Source of the DNA: Alcanivorax sp. 24 | Lineage (GTDB): Bacteria; Pseudomonadota; Gammaproteobacteria; Pseudomonadales; Alcanivoracaceae | Direction of reading: 5' to 3' | Length of the DNA stretch: 64,000 nt | Assembly: GCF_004360225.1 (NCBI RefSeq) | Contig: NZ_SNUA01000010.1 | Location: 62,001 to 126,000 of the forward strand | Part shown: piece after piece, positions 46,572 through 55,631 of the stretch | Layout: every line of letters begins with the position of its first letter | Position numbering within the stretch: position 1 is the first letter of the stretch | Translations under genes and position numbers: made by a program | Notes under the pieces: generated by a model | Databases searched by the model: none | The model's input: only the letters and a program-made list of their open reading frames with translations | Told to the model about the DNA's origin: nothing

Positions 46572-47128
46572 GGCAGCGGTTGCCAGTCGCGGATCAACAG
46601 AGTGAACCGGTTACCGTCCTGCTCCGCCTTGATGCGATGGGGCAGCGTGACCCGGCCGACTGGTTCATAGCGGTCAAATTGCAGATGCCAGCCGAGCTGA
46701 TTCAATGTGGTCAGATTGCCGGCCTGGTCGCGGTCACTCCGCGCCGGGGCGCCCGGCCAGACCAGGCCGCGACTCCAGTATTCCAGTGCCGAGACCGGCA
46801 GCCAGAATCCGGTCAGGTGCCAGGCCAGCTCTCCGGGAGTGCGGGCCTGCCATTCCCCCTTGGCGGTGCGCAGATGGGCCAGGCCCGGGTCCCAGCGCAG
46901 TTCGGCACTGCCGAAACCCAGGGGGCCGGAGAACTGGATCTCGCCCTGGCGCGGCGTCTGATGCCAGTCAAAAGTGGCGGAGCCGCCGTCGGCGTCGGTG
47001 CGGTAGCCCAGTTTGCCGGACATGCGCCACTTCAGAATCTGGTCGGGACGGGTGAAATCGGTGCTCACCGGTTGCTGCTGACAGGCGGCCAGAAAAAGGG
47101 CCAGTGCCAGGGCGGCGATGCGCATCAT
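46568..47128 (-). CDS. lolB: Outer-membrane lipoprotein receptor LolB
   Basis: 186 residues from ATG 47128, which overlaps the stop of the upstream TPR gene by 4 bp. The lipobox is LFLAAC16QQQ. The body has the WRMSGKLGYRTDADGGSATFDWHQ and PVSALEYWSRGLVWPG blocks of LolB, which accepts lipoproteins from LolA and inserts them in the outer membrane. Longer in-frame starts lie inside the TPR gene and are rejected. Confidence 0.94.
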   Translation of the reverse strand: MMRIAALALALFLAACQQQPVSTDFTRPDQILKWRMSGKLGYRTDADGGSATFDWHQTPRQGEIQFSGPLGFGSAELRWDPGLAHLRTAKGEWQARTPGELAWHLTGFWLPVSALEYWSRGLVWPGAPARSDRDQAGNLTTLNQLGWHLQFDRYEPVGRVTLPHRIKAEQDGNRFTLLIRDWQPLP

Positions 47129-48846
47129 AATGACACTCCCAGACGTTGCAGGGTGTCGCGCAGCAGCTCGCTTTCCGGGTCGTCGGCGAGGGCGTCGCGC
47201 CAGACCGTGCGAGCTTCGTCGCGCTGACCCAGATTCCACAATACCTCACCCAGATGAGCGGCGACCTCGGCATCCGGATACTGGGCGTAGGCCCGCTGCA
47301 GATAGTCCAGAGCTGGCTGGGGGCGTCCCAACCGGAACAGCACCCAGCCCATGGAGTCGAGAATGGCGGGATGGTCCGGCTCCTGCTCCAGAGCCTGGCG
47401 AATCATGTCGTGGGCCTGATCCAGATTGATCCCCAGATCCGCCCAGGTGTAGCCCAGGGCGTTAAGAGCATCGGTATTGCCCGGGCGCAAGGCCAGCACT
47501 TTGCGCAGATCGCCGGTGGCCCGGTCCCAGTCCTTGAGCAGCGTGGCGGTCATGGCGCGGGCATAGAGCAGATCGGGGTCGTCGGGTAGCTCGCTGACCG
47601 CTTCATCCAACAGGGCCATGGCCCCGGGAGTGTCACCGATGTCGGTGCGGATCTCCGCCTCGGTAACGTACAGCAGTGAGGTATGGGCCGGGTGCTGTTG
47701 CATCAGACTGGTCATCAAGGCGTGCCCCTTGGCGGTCTGGCCGCGCTCGTACATCAGCCGTACCGCCTGGACCCGGGCGGGCAGAGTCTGAGGACCCTGC
47801 ACCTGCATATAAAGGTCGATGGCCTGGCTGGGCACGCCCTGCTGCTCCGCCGCCTGAGCCAGCTGCATGCGCACCTCATCCGGGCGGTAGCCCTGATCGA
47901 GCAAGGCCTGGAGCCGCTCCTGCGCGACCTCGGCGGCACCGGACTCCAGCGCCATCAGGGCCAGGGAATATTGCAGATCCAGATCGTCGGGGTCCTGAGC
48001 GGCGAGAATTTCCAGCTGTTCCTCGGCGCGTTCGTGCTCGCCATCGGCCAGCAGCACACGAATATAGGCGAGGCGGTAACGGCGCTGCTCCGGTGCCTTA
48101 TTCACCATCTTGCGCAGGTGGCGCTGGGCGCGTTTCTGCTTCCCCATGTCATGCCAGAGCTGGGCTTTCAGCAGCAGAGCTTCGTTGTGATCCGGGTTGC
48201 GTTTGAGGGTCTCGTCGGTGGCTTCCATGGCTCCTTCCAGATCGCCTTGTTCACGCAAGTCCAGAGCCCGTGCATACCACAGCGGAGCGTGCTCCGGGTA
48301 ACGGGTGGCGAGGCTGGACAGTGCATGCAGCAATTCCCGGTTGCCCTGCTGATCCAGATTCTGGGCCTCCGCTACCAGAGGCACGAGAGCTTCGGTGCCG
48401 TGATGGGCCACCAATCGATCCACATGATCGGCGGCGGCATCACCGTCCCCCAGGTGGATGTCGGCGAGCGCGGCCAGACGCAGGGCGTCGGGGTCCCGAG
48501 GAGACTGCGCCAGCCATTGGTTGGACAGTGCCCGGGCCTGGTCGAAGTGGCCGAGGTAGGCGGCCAACTGGGTGGCCTGGCCAATCACCTTGGGATCGCC
48601 GGTGCGCTCCGCCACCGGGGCGTAGTAATCCAGGGTCAGATCCAGCGCCTGACGCTGGGCGGCGGCTTCCGCCACCAACAGGTCACCGATATCGGTACCA
48701 TCGTACTTGACTGGCGGAATGGTGGGCGTGGGCTCGGAGGCGGTGGCGGGATCCTCGACCTTGGGGGCCGGACTGGCGCAACCGCCAAGCAATAAACTGG
48801 CGATCAGTGGCGGGATCGCGGCATAAAACGGCGAACGTGGTTTCAT
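47125..48846 (-). CDS. TPR-repeat outer-membrane-type lipoprotein
   Basis: 573 residues from ATG 48846. Signal and lipobox: IASLLLGGC23ASP. The mature part consists mostly of tetratricopeptide repeats (for example HAPLWYARALDLREQGDLEGAMEATDETLKRNPDHNEALLLKAQLWHDMGK and PGNTDALNALGYTWADLGINLDQAHDMIRQALEQEPDHPAILDSMGWVLFRLGRPQPALDYLQRAYAQYPD). It is the counterpart of the TPR protein found between hemA and lolB in Pseudomonas (PA4667 position). It probably acts in envelope assembly; no direct function is shown. It is coupled to lolB by overlap. Confidence 0.92.
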   Translation of the reverse strand: MKPRSPFYAAIPPLIASLLLGGCASPAPKVEDPATASEPTPTIPPVKYDGTDIGDLLVAEAAAQRQALDLTLDYYAPVAERTGDPKVIGQATQLAAYLGHFDQARALSNQWLAQSPRDPDALRLAALADIHLGDGDAAADHVDRLVAHHGTEALVPLVAEAQNLDQQGNRELLHALSSLATRYPEHAPLWYARALDLREQGDLEGAMEATDETLKRNPDHNEALLLKAQLWHDMGKQKRAQRHLRKMVNKAPEQRRYRLAYIRVLLADGEHERAEEQLEILAAQDPDDLDLQYSLALMALESGAAEVAQERLQALLDQGYRPDEVRMQLAQAAEQQGVPSQAIDLYMQVQGPQTLPARVQAVRLMYERGQTAKGHALMTSLMQQHPAHTSLLYVTEAEIRTDIGDTPGAMALLDEAVSELPDDPDLLYARAMTATLLKDWDRATGDLRKVLALRPGNTDALNALGYTWADLGINLDQAHDMIRQALEQEPDHPAILDSMGWVLFRLGRPQPALDYLQRAYAQYPDAEVAAHLGEVLWNLGQRDEARTVWRDALADDPESELLRDTLQRLGVSL

Positions 48847-49044
48847 CGAACTCGCTGTCACGGCACGGGGGAGCGGCTATCATGGCACAGACATTTGCGT
48901 CACCCAAGGGGCCGCGCCACGGGGCTCCCGCTGCTGCTCCCGGGCCTGGTGGCGCGGTGCCGTACAGACTATAAACAGGCTCTCATTGTTTCCGCGGGCG
49001 CTTTCGAGCAAAATGCGTGACCCATGCCGGGTCGTCCTGTCCAT

Positions 49045-50310
49045 ATGAATCTCTTCGCAGTCGGGGTCAATCACACCACCGCGGACGTGGAGTTGCGTGA
49101 GCAACTGGCGTTTTCAGCGGATCAGGCCGACCAGGTGCTGGCCGTCTTGCGCGATGAGCTGCCCGGCGTTCGCGAAGCCGCGCTGTTGTCCACCTGTAAC
49201 CGTACCGAATTGTATTGCCTGGTGGACGGCCCCATCCCCGATTTCAGTGATTGGCTGGCCCGTGCCCGGCGTATGTCCTCGCAGCGGTTGCGTGACGTGG
49301 TCTACCAGTATCGTGATGAGCAAGCGCTGGAACATATGATGCGGGTGGCTGGTGGGCTCGATTCCCTGGTGCTGGGAGAACCCCAGATTCTCGGGCAGAT
49401 GCGTGAAGCCTATGCCCGTGCCCATGAGGCTGGCCTGCTCAACAGCGAACTGGGGCGGGTGTTCCAGGACGTCTTCTCGGTGGCCAAGCGCATTCGCACG
49501 GAAACCGGTATCGGCGCCAATCCGGTATCGGTGGCCTATGCGGCGGTCTCCTTTGCCCGGCATATTTTCTCTGACCTGAAGAAAAGCCGTGCATTGCTGG
49601 TCGGAGCCGGGGAGATGATCCAGTTGGTGGCCCGGCATCTGCATGAACAGCAGGTGCGGGAAATCGTCATTGCCAACCGGACACTGGAACGGGCCAGTGA
49701 ACTGGCGTCCGAGGTGGCGGGACGCGCCATCGCCCTGGAAGAATTGCCGGTGGCGCTGGAGCACGCGGACATCGTTATTTCCTGCACCGCTTCACCGCTG
49801 CCGGTGCTGGGTAAGGGCACGGTGGAACGGGCGCTGAAGCGGCGCCGGCACCGCCCCGTGTTCATGGTGGATATCGCCGTGCCCCGGGATATCGAGCCGG
49901 AAGTGGGTAAATTGGACGACGTCTATCTATATACGGTGGATCACCTTCAGGAAGCCATCGAGGAGAATGTTCGCGCCCGCCAGGAGGCGGCCCGCGAGGC
50001 CGGTGAGTTGATCCGGGAGGCGGTGCACCGTCATCGCCGTTCGCGCCGTGAGCAGCGCGCCGCCGGTGTGTTGCGGGATTACCGGCAGCAGCGTGTGCTG
50101 CTGGCGGACCAGGAGCTGGAGCGCGCACTGTCGCAGCTGCGGAACGGCGTGGATCCGGAGGATGTCCTGCGCCGCTTCAAGCACAACCTGGTTAACAAAT
50201 GGCTGCACCAGCCCAGCGTGTCACTGCGGCGGATGGCCGCCGAAGGTCGTGTGGAGGATCTGCGCACCGCCCGGGAACTGCTGCTCGGCGACGAGCCTGA
50301 TCAGACCTGA
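49045..50310 (+). CDS. hemA: Glutamyl-tRNA reductase
   Basis: 421 residues from ATG 49045 ([24 protein letters not shown]), the usual N-terminus; an ATG at 49024 is in frame and no start has a strong ribosome binding site. The catalytic cysteine is in [39 protein letters not shown] and the NADPH site [16 protein letters not shown] follow. It starts tetrapyrrole synthesis from glutamyl-tRNA. It is divergent from the TPR-lolB-ispE arm and followed by prfA after 43 bp. Confidence 0.97.
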   Translation: MNLFAVGVNHTTADVELREQLAFSADQADQVLAVLRDELPGVREAALLSTCNRTELYCLVDGPIPDFSDWLARARRMSSQRLRDVVYQYRDEQALEHMMRVAGGLDSLVLGEPQILGQMREAYARAHEAGLLNSELGRVFQDVFSVAKRIRTETGIGANPVSVAYAAVSFARHIFSDLKKSRALLVGAGEMIQLVARHLHEQQVREIVIANRTLERASELASEVAGRAIALEELPVALEHADIVISCTASPLPVLGKGTVERALKRRRHRPVFMVDIAVPRDIEPEVGKLDDVYLYTVDHLQEAIEENVRARQEAAREAGELIREAVHRHRRSRREQRAAGVLRDYRQQRVLLADQELERALSQLRNGVDPEDVLRRFKHNLVNKWLHQPSVSLRRMAAEGRVEDLRTARELLLGDEPDQT

Positions 50311-50353
50311 CGCCGCGTCGCCCGGTCCCTCTTTTTCAACATCGGAAACCTCT

Positions 50354-51451
50354 ATGAAAGCTTCGCTGAGCGCCAAGCTCGAGAAATTGACGGAACGTTT
50401 CGAGGAACTGAGCGGCCTGCTGTCCGATCCGGACGTGATTGCCGAGCAGAAGCGCTTCCGTGCTTTTTCCAAGGAGTACGCGGAGCTGGAACCGGTGGTG
50501 CGGGGATTCCGGGAGTATCGCTCCACCGAGGAGGATATGGACGCAGCCCGTGCGCTCGCCGAGGACAGCGATCCGGAAATGCGTGCCATGGGGCAGGAGG
50601 AACTGCGCGAGGGGCAGGCGCGTCTGGAGCAACTGGAAAGCGACCTGCAACGGGCCATGCTGCCCAAGGACCCCCGCGATAATGCCGGGGTTTACCTGGA
50701 AATCCGCGCCGGCACCGGCGGTGACGAAGCGGCGCTGTTCGCCGGTGACCTGTTTCGCATGTATTCCCGTTACGCTGATCAGCGCGGCTGGAAGGTGGAG
50801 ACGGTGAGCGCCAGCGAAGGCGAACACGGTGGCTATAAGGAAGTGATCGCGCGGGTGATGGGCGATGGCGTGTATTCCCGCCTCAAGTTCGAATCCGGTG
50901 CCCACCGGGTGCAACGTGTGCCCGCCACCGAATCCCAGGGCCGTATTCATACTTCGGCCTGTACCGTGGCGGTGATGGCGGAGGCCGAGGATGCCGGCGA
51001 TATCGAGATTCGCAACGAGGATTTGCGCATCGACACTTATCGTTCCTCCGGTGCCGGTGGGCAGCACGTCAACACCACCGACTCGGCGGTACGCATCACC
51101 CACTTGCCCACCGGCGTGGTGGTGGAGTGTCAGGACGAACGCAGTCAGCACAAGAACAAGGCCAAGGCCATGTCCCTGCTGAAAGCACGTTTGCTGGACG
51201 CCCGCGAAAGCGCCGCCCATGCGGAACAGGCCGCCCAGCGTAAGTCCCTGGTGGGCTCCGGTGATCGCTCCGAGCGTATCCGCACCTATAACTTCCCTCA
51301 GGGCCGCCTCACCGATCATCGCATCAATCTGACCCTCTACCGCCTCAACGAAATCGTCGCCGGTGACATGGACGAAGTGTTGGACGCTCTGCTCGCCGAA
51401 CATCAGGCGGAACAGCTGGCGGCGCTGGCGGACGCCGGCGGCGCGGAGTAA
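50354..51451 (+). CDS. prfA: Peptide chain release factor 1
   Basis: 365 residues from ATG 50354. The peptidyl-tRNA hydrolysis motif GGQ is in [27 protein letters not shown]; the stop-codon reading region lies before residue 200 ([20 protein letters not shown] follows it). It recognises UAA and UAG. It is followed by prmC (3 bp gap), whose product methylates this GGQ glutamine. Confidence 0.97.
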   Translation: MKASLSAKLEKLTERFEELSGLLSDPDVIAEQKRFRAFSKEYAELEPVVRGFREYRSTEEDMDAARALAEDSDPEMRAMGQEELREGQARLEQLESDLQRAMLPKDPRDNAGVYLEIRAGTGGDEAALFAGDLFRMYSRYADQRGWKVETVSASEGEHGGYKEVIARVMGDGVYSRLKFESGAHRVQRVPATESQGRIHTSACTVAVMAEAEDAGDIEIRNEDLRIDTYRSSGAGGQHVNTTDSAVRITHLPTGVVVECQDERSQHKNKAKAMSLLKARLLDARESAAHAEQAAQRKSLVGSGDRSERIRTYNFPQGRLTDHRINLTLYRLNEIVAGDMDEVLDALLAEHQAEQLAALADAGGAE

Positions 51452-51454
51452 CCG

Positions 51455-52276
51455 GTGCGCATCGACCAGGCACTGCGAGAAGCCCGCTCCCGTCTGCGGG
51501 CCTCGCCCAGCGCGGCGTTGGATGCGGAGTGTCTGCTTGCCCACGTGCTGGCCCAATCCCGCACCTATCTGTTCACCTGGCCGGAACGGACCCTGAATGA
51601 GTCCCAGCAGCGGCATTTCCTGGAACTGCTGGCGCGCCGTGAAGCCGGTGAGCCGGTGGCTTATCTGATCGGTGAGCGGGAGTTCTATGGCCGGCGGTTT
51701 CGGGTCTCGCCGGACACCCTGATTCCGCGACCGGACACCGAGACCCTGATTGACGCCGTGCTGGAACGGATGCCTGAATCGCCGTTACGAGCGGTGGATC
51801 TGGGCACCGGCACCGGCGCCATCGGCATCACTTTGGCGCTGGAAAGGCCGGCCTGGTCGGTGTTGTTGGTGGATATCAGTGAGGCGGCTCTACAGGTGGC
51901 GAAGGACAATGCCCGGACTCTTGGGGCGACGGTCGAGATGGTTGGCGGAACCTGGCTGGCGGCGCTGTCGGGCCCGTTTGAACTGATCGTATCCAACCCG
52001 CCTTATGTGGATCCCGAAGACCCGCATCTGGGGCAGGGCGATGTTCGCCATGAGCCGCGTACCGCCCTGGTGTCGGCGGAACAGGGGCTGGCGGATATTC
52101 GTGTGCTTGCCGATCAGGCCATGACGCGCCTGGTGGAAGGGGGTTGGCTGATGTTGGAGCACGGTTATGATCAGGGCGAGGCGGTACGCACTCTGTTGAC
52201 GGAGCGAGAGTATCGAGAAGTGGAGACGCTCCGCGATCTGGGAGGGCAGGATCGCGTCACTTTCGGGCAAAGATAA
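51455..52276 (+). CDS. prmC: Release factor glutamine methyltransferase
   Basis: 273 residues starting with GTG. SAM site VDLGTGTGAIGITLALERPAWSVLLVDIS and catalytic NPPY (ELIVSNPPYVDPEDPHL) are present, with the N-terminal helical domain ending GERLFYGR-like (GEREFYGRRFRVSPDTLIPRPDTE). It methylates RF1/RF2 at the GGQ glutamine. Confidence 0.97.
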   Translation: MRIDQALREARSRLRASPSAALDAECLLAHVLAQSRTYLFTWPERTLNESQQRHFLELLARREAGEPVAYLIGEREFYGRRFRVSPDTLIPRPDTETLIDAVLERMPESPLRAVDLGTGTGAIGITLALERPAWSVLLVDISEAALQVAKDNARTLGATVEMVGGTWLAALSGPFELIVSNPPYVDPEDPHLGQGDVRHEPRTALVSAEQGLADIRVLADQAMTRLVEGGWLMLEHGYDQGEAVRTLLTEREYREVETLRDLGGQDRVTFGQR

Positions 52277-52303
52277 CCGGTGCCGACGACAGGCGGAGAC
52301 ACC

Positions 52304-53065
52304 ATGTTCAACGACGACCAGCTAATGCGTTACAGCCGGCAGTTGCTGCTGGCGGACTTCGATCTGGACGGTCAGGAGGCGTTGAGCCGTGCCCGGGTGT
52401 TATTGGTGGGATGTGGCGGTCTGGCCAATCCGGCGGCCCTGTATCTGGCCGGCGCCGGTGTCGGTGGGTTGTTGCTGGTGGATGACGACCGCGTGGAGGC
52501 GTCCAACCTGCATCGGCAGGTGGCTTTCCGCGCCGATCAGGTGGGGGAGGACAAAGCCCTGGCCCTGGCGGCGCAATTGCGTTCGTTGAATCCCGATGTG
52601 TCGATCACGCCAGTGGTGGCCCGAGTCGGCGCTGACTGGCTCGATCATCAGCTGCTGGAAGTGGATCTGGTGCTGGATTGCACCGACAACTTCGCTACCC
52701 GGCAAGCGGTCAACGCCGCCTGTGTGCGTCACCGCAAGCCGCTGGTAAGCGGCGCGGCCATTCGTCTGGAAGGTCAGATCGCTGCTTTCGATCTGCGCCG
52801 AATCGACAGCCCCTGCTATGCCTGTTTGTTTGGCGACGGTACCGAGGGCGATCTGCTCTGCAGTGAGGCGGGGATCCTGGGGCCGGTGGTGGGTACCGTG
52901 GGTACCTTGCAGGCACTGCTGGCCATGCACCTGCTCACCGGCAAACCGGTGGCTCCGAAACTTCACGTCTTCGATGGGCGCGCCCTGAGCTGGCGGCAAT
53001 TGGCACTGCGCAAGGACCCGCATTGCCCGGTGTGCGGTGATCCCGTCGCCAGGGAAGACGGATGA
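52304..53065 (+). CDS. moeB: Molybdopterin-synthase adenylyltransferase / ThiF-family E1-like protein
   Basis: 253 residues from ATG 52304, preceded by GGCGGAG; a longer GTG start at 52280 is less likely. The E1-like fold shows LLVGCGGLANPAALYLAGAGVGGLLLVDDDRVEASNLHRQVAF (ATP site), DCTDNFATRQAVN, and two CxxC zinc pairs (CYAC, CPVC). It activates the C-terminus of MoaD (or ThiS). Position after hemA-prfA-prmC is the Pseudomonas moeB position, hence the symbol. It fits the need for molybdenum cofactor by the enzyme at 36524-39285. Confidence 0.9.
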   Translation: MFNDDQLMRYSRQLLLADFDLDGQEALSRARVLLVGCGGLANPAALYLAGAGVGGLLLVDDDRVEASNLHRQVAFRADQVGEDKALALAAQLRSLNPDVSITPVVARVGADWLDHQLLEVDLVLDCTDNFATRQAVNAACVRHRKPLVSGAAIRLEGQIAAFDLRRIDSPCYACLFGDGTEGDLLCSEAGILGPVVGTVGTLQALLAMHLLTGKPVAPKLHVFDGRALSWRQLALRKDPHCPVCGDPVAREDG

Positions 53066-53108
53066 TCAGGCTCAGGAGACATGGATTGGCGTAGTCTTCG
53101 CCGCCAAG

Positions 53109-53153
53109 GCCGCTTCCCACGGCAGTAACCACAAAGTCACCGTGGGGAGCGGC
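53109..53153. repeat. REP-like inverted repeat after moeB
   Basis: GCCGCTTCCCACGG (53109-53122) and CCGTGGGGAGCGGC (53140-53153) are nearly perfect arms around 17 bases. The words match the REP-like cluster after secF (16817-17055). It lies between the convergent moeB and lipoprotein genes and may also act as a terminator. Confidence 0.6.
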
Positions 53154-53191
53154 TCTGGCCGCGAATGGAGCGGTTGCTCAACGATTACGGA

Positions 53192-54220
53192 TCAGAGCAC
53201 CTTGGTTGGAAAGGCGCACAGCGGACTGCCGGAGCAGTTTTCCGGAGTGACGAACAGCAGCCGTTCACCGGTGGGATCGTTGACCGGATCATCGCTGACG
53301 AAGGCCACGAAGCCGAAGAAGTAAATCCCTTCCGCACCCTTGGCATTGGCATCCGCCACCACTTCCGTGTAGGTGCCCGCCGACTCCGCCAGTTCATAGC
53401 TGAAAGTAGCCTGGCTGTTTTCATCCTTGATGTAGAGATTGGCGTATTCCGCCGCACCGTTGGTATTGACGAACGCGAAGGGGTAAATCCACAGGTAACC
53501 CTGATTGCCTTGCTCAGAGACGGCGGTAAGGAACTCTTCCTCGGTCTCTTCAAGGTCGGCTGGAGTGGAACGGTAGCTGTAACGGGCCGTGCCATTAACG
53601 GAGCGCTGCCAAAGGTAACCGGCATTGCCGCTGCCATCCGTGATCGGTCCCAGGAGCAGGTAACCGTCCTCTCCTTCCTCATTGGCCGCGTCAATGAGTG
53701 CCGAGGCGCTGGTTGCAAGACCCGGCGTCACCTTGGTTTCGTAAGTGGCACTGGTGCCCTGCTGGCGCATGTAAACGGTTTGAATGGTCGTGTCGCCATG
53801 CAGGCTGATGTAAGGAGCGTTCAGGGAGAAACCCTCTTGCCCTTGAGCATTGGCCTCGGCCACCAACTGATCCAGCGTGGGTTGTTGCGGACTGATCCGG
53901 TACTCATGGGTGGCATCCTGTTGGCGGCCGAACAGCAGCCCCCCCACATCCACGTCGGAACCAAATTTCACTGGCCCCAGGAAAACATAGCCTTCGGCGC
54001 CCATATTGATGAATTGCGTTTCGCTGAACTGGGTTCCAGGCAGAAATTCATAGTGGTATGTGCTGGCGTCGCCATCGCCACCGCCGTCACCATCTCCCCC
54101 ACCGTTGTCCCCTCCACCGTTATTGTCGCCGCCACCGCTGCTTCCGCCTCCGCCACCACAGGCGACCAGGGTGATGGAAAACAACGAAACGAAAAGGAAT
54201 GTAAAGGTACGTTTGAACAT
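53192..54220 (-). CDS. Lipoprotein with five tandem ~52-residue repeats
   Basis: 342 residues from ATG 54220 (AAGGA upstream; in-frame ATG 54238 is possible). Lipobox: ITLVAC21GGGGG, followed by a low-complexity Gly/Asp/Asn linker (about residues 22-52). The rest divides into five similar units, each beginning with a Y-x-Y/Y-E strand, then a helix of the A-N-A-x-G type, then G-Y-x-F-L-G-P: for example LVAEANAQGQEGFSL, LIDAANEEGEDGYLLLGP, FLTAVSEQGNQGYLWIYP, VVADANAKGAEGIYFFGF. I know no named family for it. It is probably on the cell surface. Function unknown. Confidence 0.8.
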   Translation of the reverse strand: MFKRTFTFLFVSLFSITLVACGGGGGSSGGGDNNGGGDNGGGDGDGGGDGDASTYHYEFLPGTQFSETQFINMGAEGYVFLGPVKFGSDVDVGGLLFGRQQDATHEYRISPQQPTLDQLVAEANAQGQEGFSLNAPYISLHGDTTIQTVYMRQQGTSATYETKVTPGLATSASALIDAANEEGEDGYLLLGPITDGSGNAGYLWQRSVNGTARYSYRSTPADLEETEEEFLTAVSEQGNQGYLWIYPFAFVNTNGAAEYANLYIKDENSQATFSYELAESAGTYTEVVADANAKGAEGIYFFGFVAFVSDDPVNDPTGERLLFVTPENCSGSPLCAFPTKVL

Positions 54221-54364
54221 AACAGCATCCTTGTTCATGCATCGTGTTGGGCACCCCCTGTCGTCAAACCAGGGGCGCCAGGTAAAGAATCAGTAATCAA
54301 CGATGCTCCCCGATCCGGCGCTCCCGGGAGGGTCGGTCGAATAGCGATTTGCCGGATTTGGCAA

Positions 54365-54619
54365 TCAGTCGTCGTTCTTGCCGATGGAAGTCATGTCATC
54401 CTTTGTGTCCTGGACCGCCTGGCCGGTGTCCTGCACGGATTTAACCGTGCCGTTCACGGCGTTGGTGGCCTTGTCGGAAGTTTCCTGCACCTTGTTGATG
54501 GCGTTGGAGGTCTTGTCCAGGGCGTCATTCATCTTGTCGAGGAAGCCGGCCTGGGCGTTCACGGAGAAAGCCAGTGCGCAGGCGGCGGAGGAGGCGATGA
54601 GCAGGGGTTTAAGTGTCAT
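54365..54619 (-). CDS. Small secreted protein, helical
   Basis: 84 residues from ATG 54619 (GGAGACCGACA upstream). A signal peptide (LLIASSAACALAFSVNAQA) precedes a short hydrophilic region rich in D, K, N, T and Q (FLDKMNDALDKTSNAINKVQETSDKATNAVNGTVKSVQDTGQAV), likely an amphipathic helix. It resembles many periplasmic small proteins of unknown function. A CCCCTG/CAGGGG hairpin near 54252-54276 lies beyond its stop. Function unknown. Confidence 0.72.
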   Translation of the reverse strand: MTLKPLLIASSAACALAFSVNAQAGFLDKMNDALDKTSNAINKVQETSDKATNAVNGTVKSVQDTGQAVQDTKDDMTSIGKNDD

Positions 54620-54938
54620 TGTCGGTCTCCGTACGGTTAACCGTTGTTCATGGAAGAGGCCCGGAATGGTCGCGCCCTCCGGACAATTGGCAAAAGTAGT
54701 CACCGACGTGGAGAACCCATACCGACTCCGACGTCGGGTGTCGTAAAATAGGGGACAATAATGCCGGAGTGCATAGCCATGGCTCTTGGGAGGGGAACAC
54801 GGGTATCGATGTGTTCCCGGCGCAGCTTCCGGAGTGTTGTCACCCGGTTAAATGAAAGTTATCGCCGGTGCCCGGTCTGAACCACCCTACCGTGGTAGGG
54901 TTTTCAGCCGTCGCCAACGACCTAGGATGGAATGGCGA
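54620..54938. other. 319-bp divergent spacer with two palindromes
   Basis: It separates the small secreted protein from a NarL-type regulator. It contains an 8-bp inverted repeat, GGGAACAC (54793-54800) and GTGTTCCC (54811-54818), and the perfect palindrome at 54885-54900. No additional gene is supported. Confidence 0.5.
54885..54904. promoter_or_regulatory. Perfect 7-2-7 palindrome before the NarL-type regulator
   Basis: CCCTACC-GT-GGTAGGG, followed by TTTT. The 7-2-7 geometry is that of NarL-family binding sites, and it lies 39 bp before the regulator's likely start. The hairpin plus T4 could also act as a weak intrinsic terminator. Confidence 0.5.
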
Positions 54939-55631
54939 ATGAATGAGGAAGCGGGGCTTCACGGGAAACCGGAAGAAAGGAAGGGAAACGCTGAGTATGC
55001 CCTGGTGGTGGACGACCATCCTTTGGTAGTACGCGGTGTGGTGGAGTACCTGGTGTCACACTGCGGTTACCGTTCAGTGCACAGCGTTGCGGATGGTGAC
55101 GCCTGCATGGCATTTATCACCGATAACGGAGCGCCCAACCTGGTCATTATCGATTTCTGGCTTGCCGATGGTGCCGCGCCGCCGTTGGTGAAGGCCTTGT
55201 CCGATCATTGCCCCTCAACCCGTCTGCTGGTCATGAGCGGTGATGATGGCGTTGGTATCGACGCCCAGGCACGGGACGCCGGTGCCCACGGCTTTATTCA
55301 TAAGAATGAATCACCGGAGACGTTTGCCCGGGCGGTGGCGGCTTTGCGCCGGGGGAAAACCTGGTTCGCGGATGCCGACCCGGCGTCGGCGGCAATACTC
55401 CGGTCCCGCCGGGAACTGCTGATCAGCCCGGCGGATCTGGGATTGACCCGGCGCCAGGGCGAGGTATTGGCGATGATGCTTAAAGGGTTGCCGAATAAAC
55501 GGATCGCCACCGCTCTCAACGTCACGGAGCAGACGGTGAAGGAACACGTGTCGTCCATCCTGCAGAAACTCGGCGCCAGTAATCGGGTGGAAGTGATCGC
55601 GTTACTGCACGGGCGGCGCCTGCGGCTATGA
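54939..55631 (+). CDS. NarL/FixJ family response regulator
   Basis: 230 residues from ATG 54939; upstream in-frame ATGs (54927, 54852) cannot be excluded. The receiver domain starts ALVVDDHPLVVRGVVEYLV, with the phosphoacceptor in LVIIDFWLADG and the lysine in GFIHKNESPE. The LuxR-type HTH is LTRRQGEVLAMMLKGLPNKRIATALNVTEQTVKEHVSSILQKLGASNRVEVIALL. Its stop overlaps the start of a hybrid histidine kinase by 4 bp, so the two are a coupled two-component pair. The signal and targets are unknown. Confidence 0.93.
   Translation: MNEEAGLHGKPEERKGNAEYALVVDDHPLVVRGVVEYLVSHCGYRSVHSVADGDACMAFITDNGAPNLVIIDFWLADGAAPPLVKALSDHCPSTRLLVMSGDDGVGIDAQARDAGAHGFIHKNESPETFARAVAALRRGKTWFADADPASAAILRSRRELLISPADLGLTRRQGEVLAMMLKGLPNKRIATALNVTEQTVKEHVSSILQKLGASNRVEVIALLHGRRLRL

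Noticed and set aside
53165-54640. Plus-strand open frame (491 codons) opposite the repeat lipoprotein and small secreted protein
   Set aside because: The minus strand has signal peptides, lipobox and ribosome binding sites; the plus frame has none.
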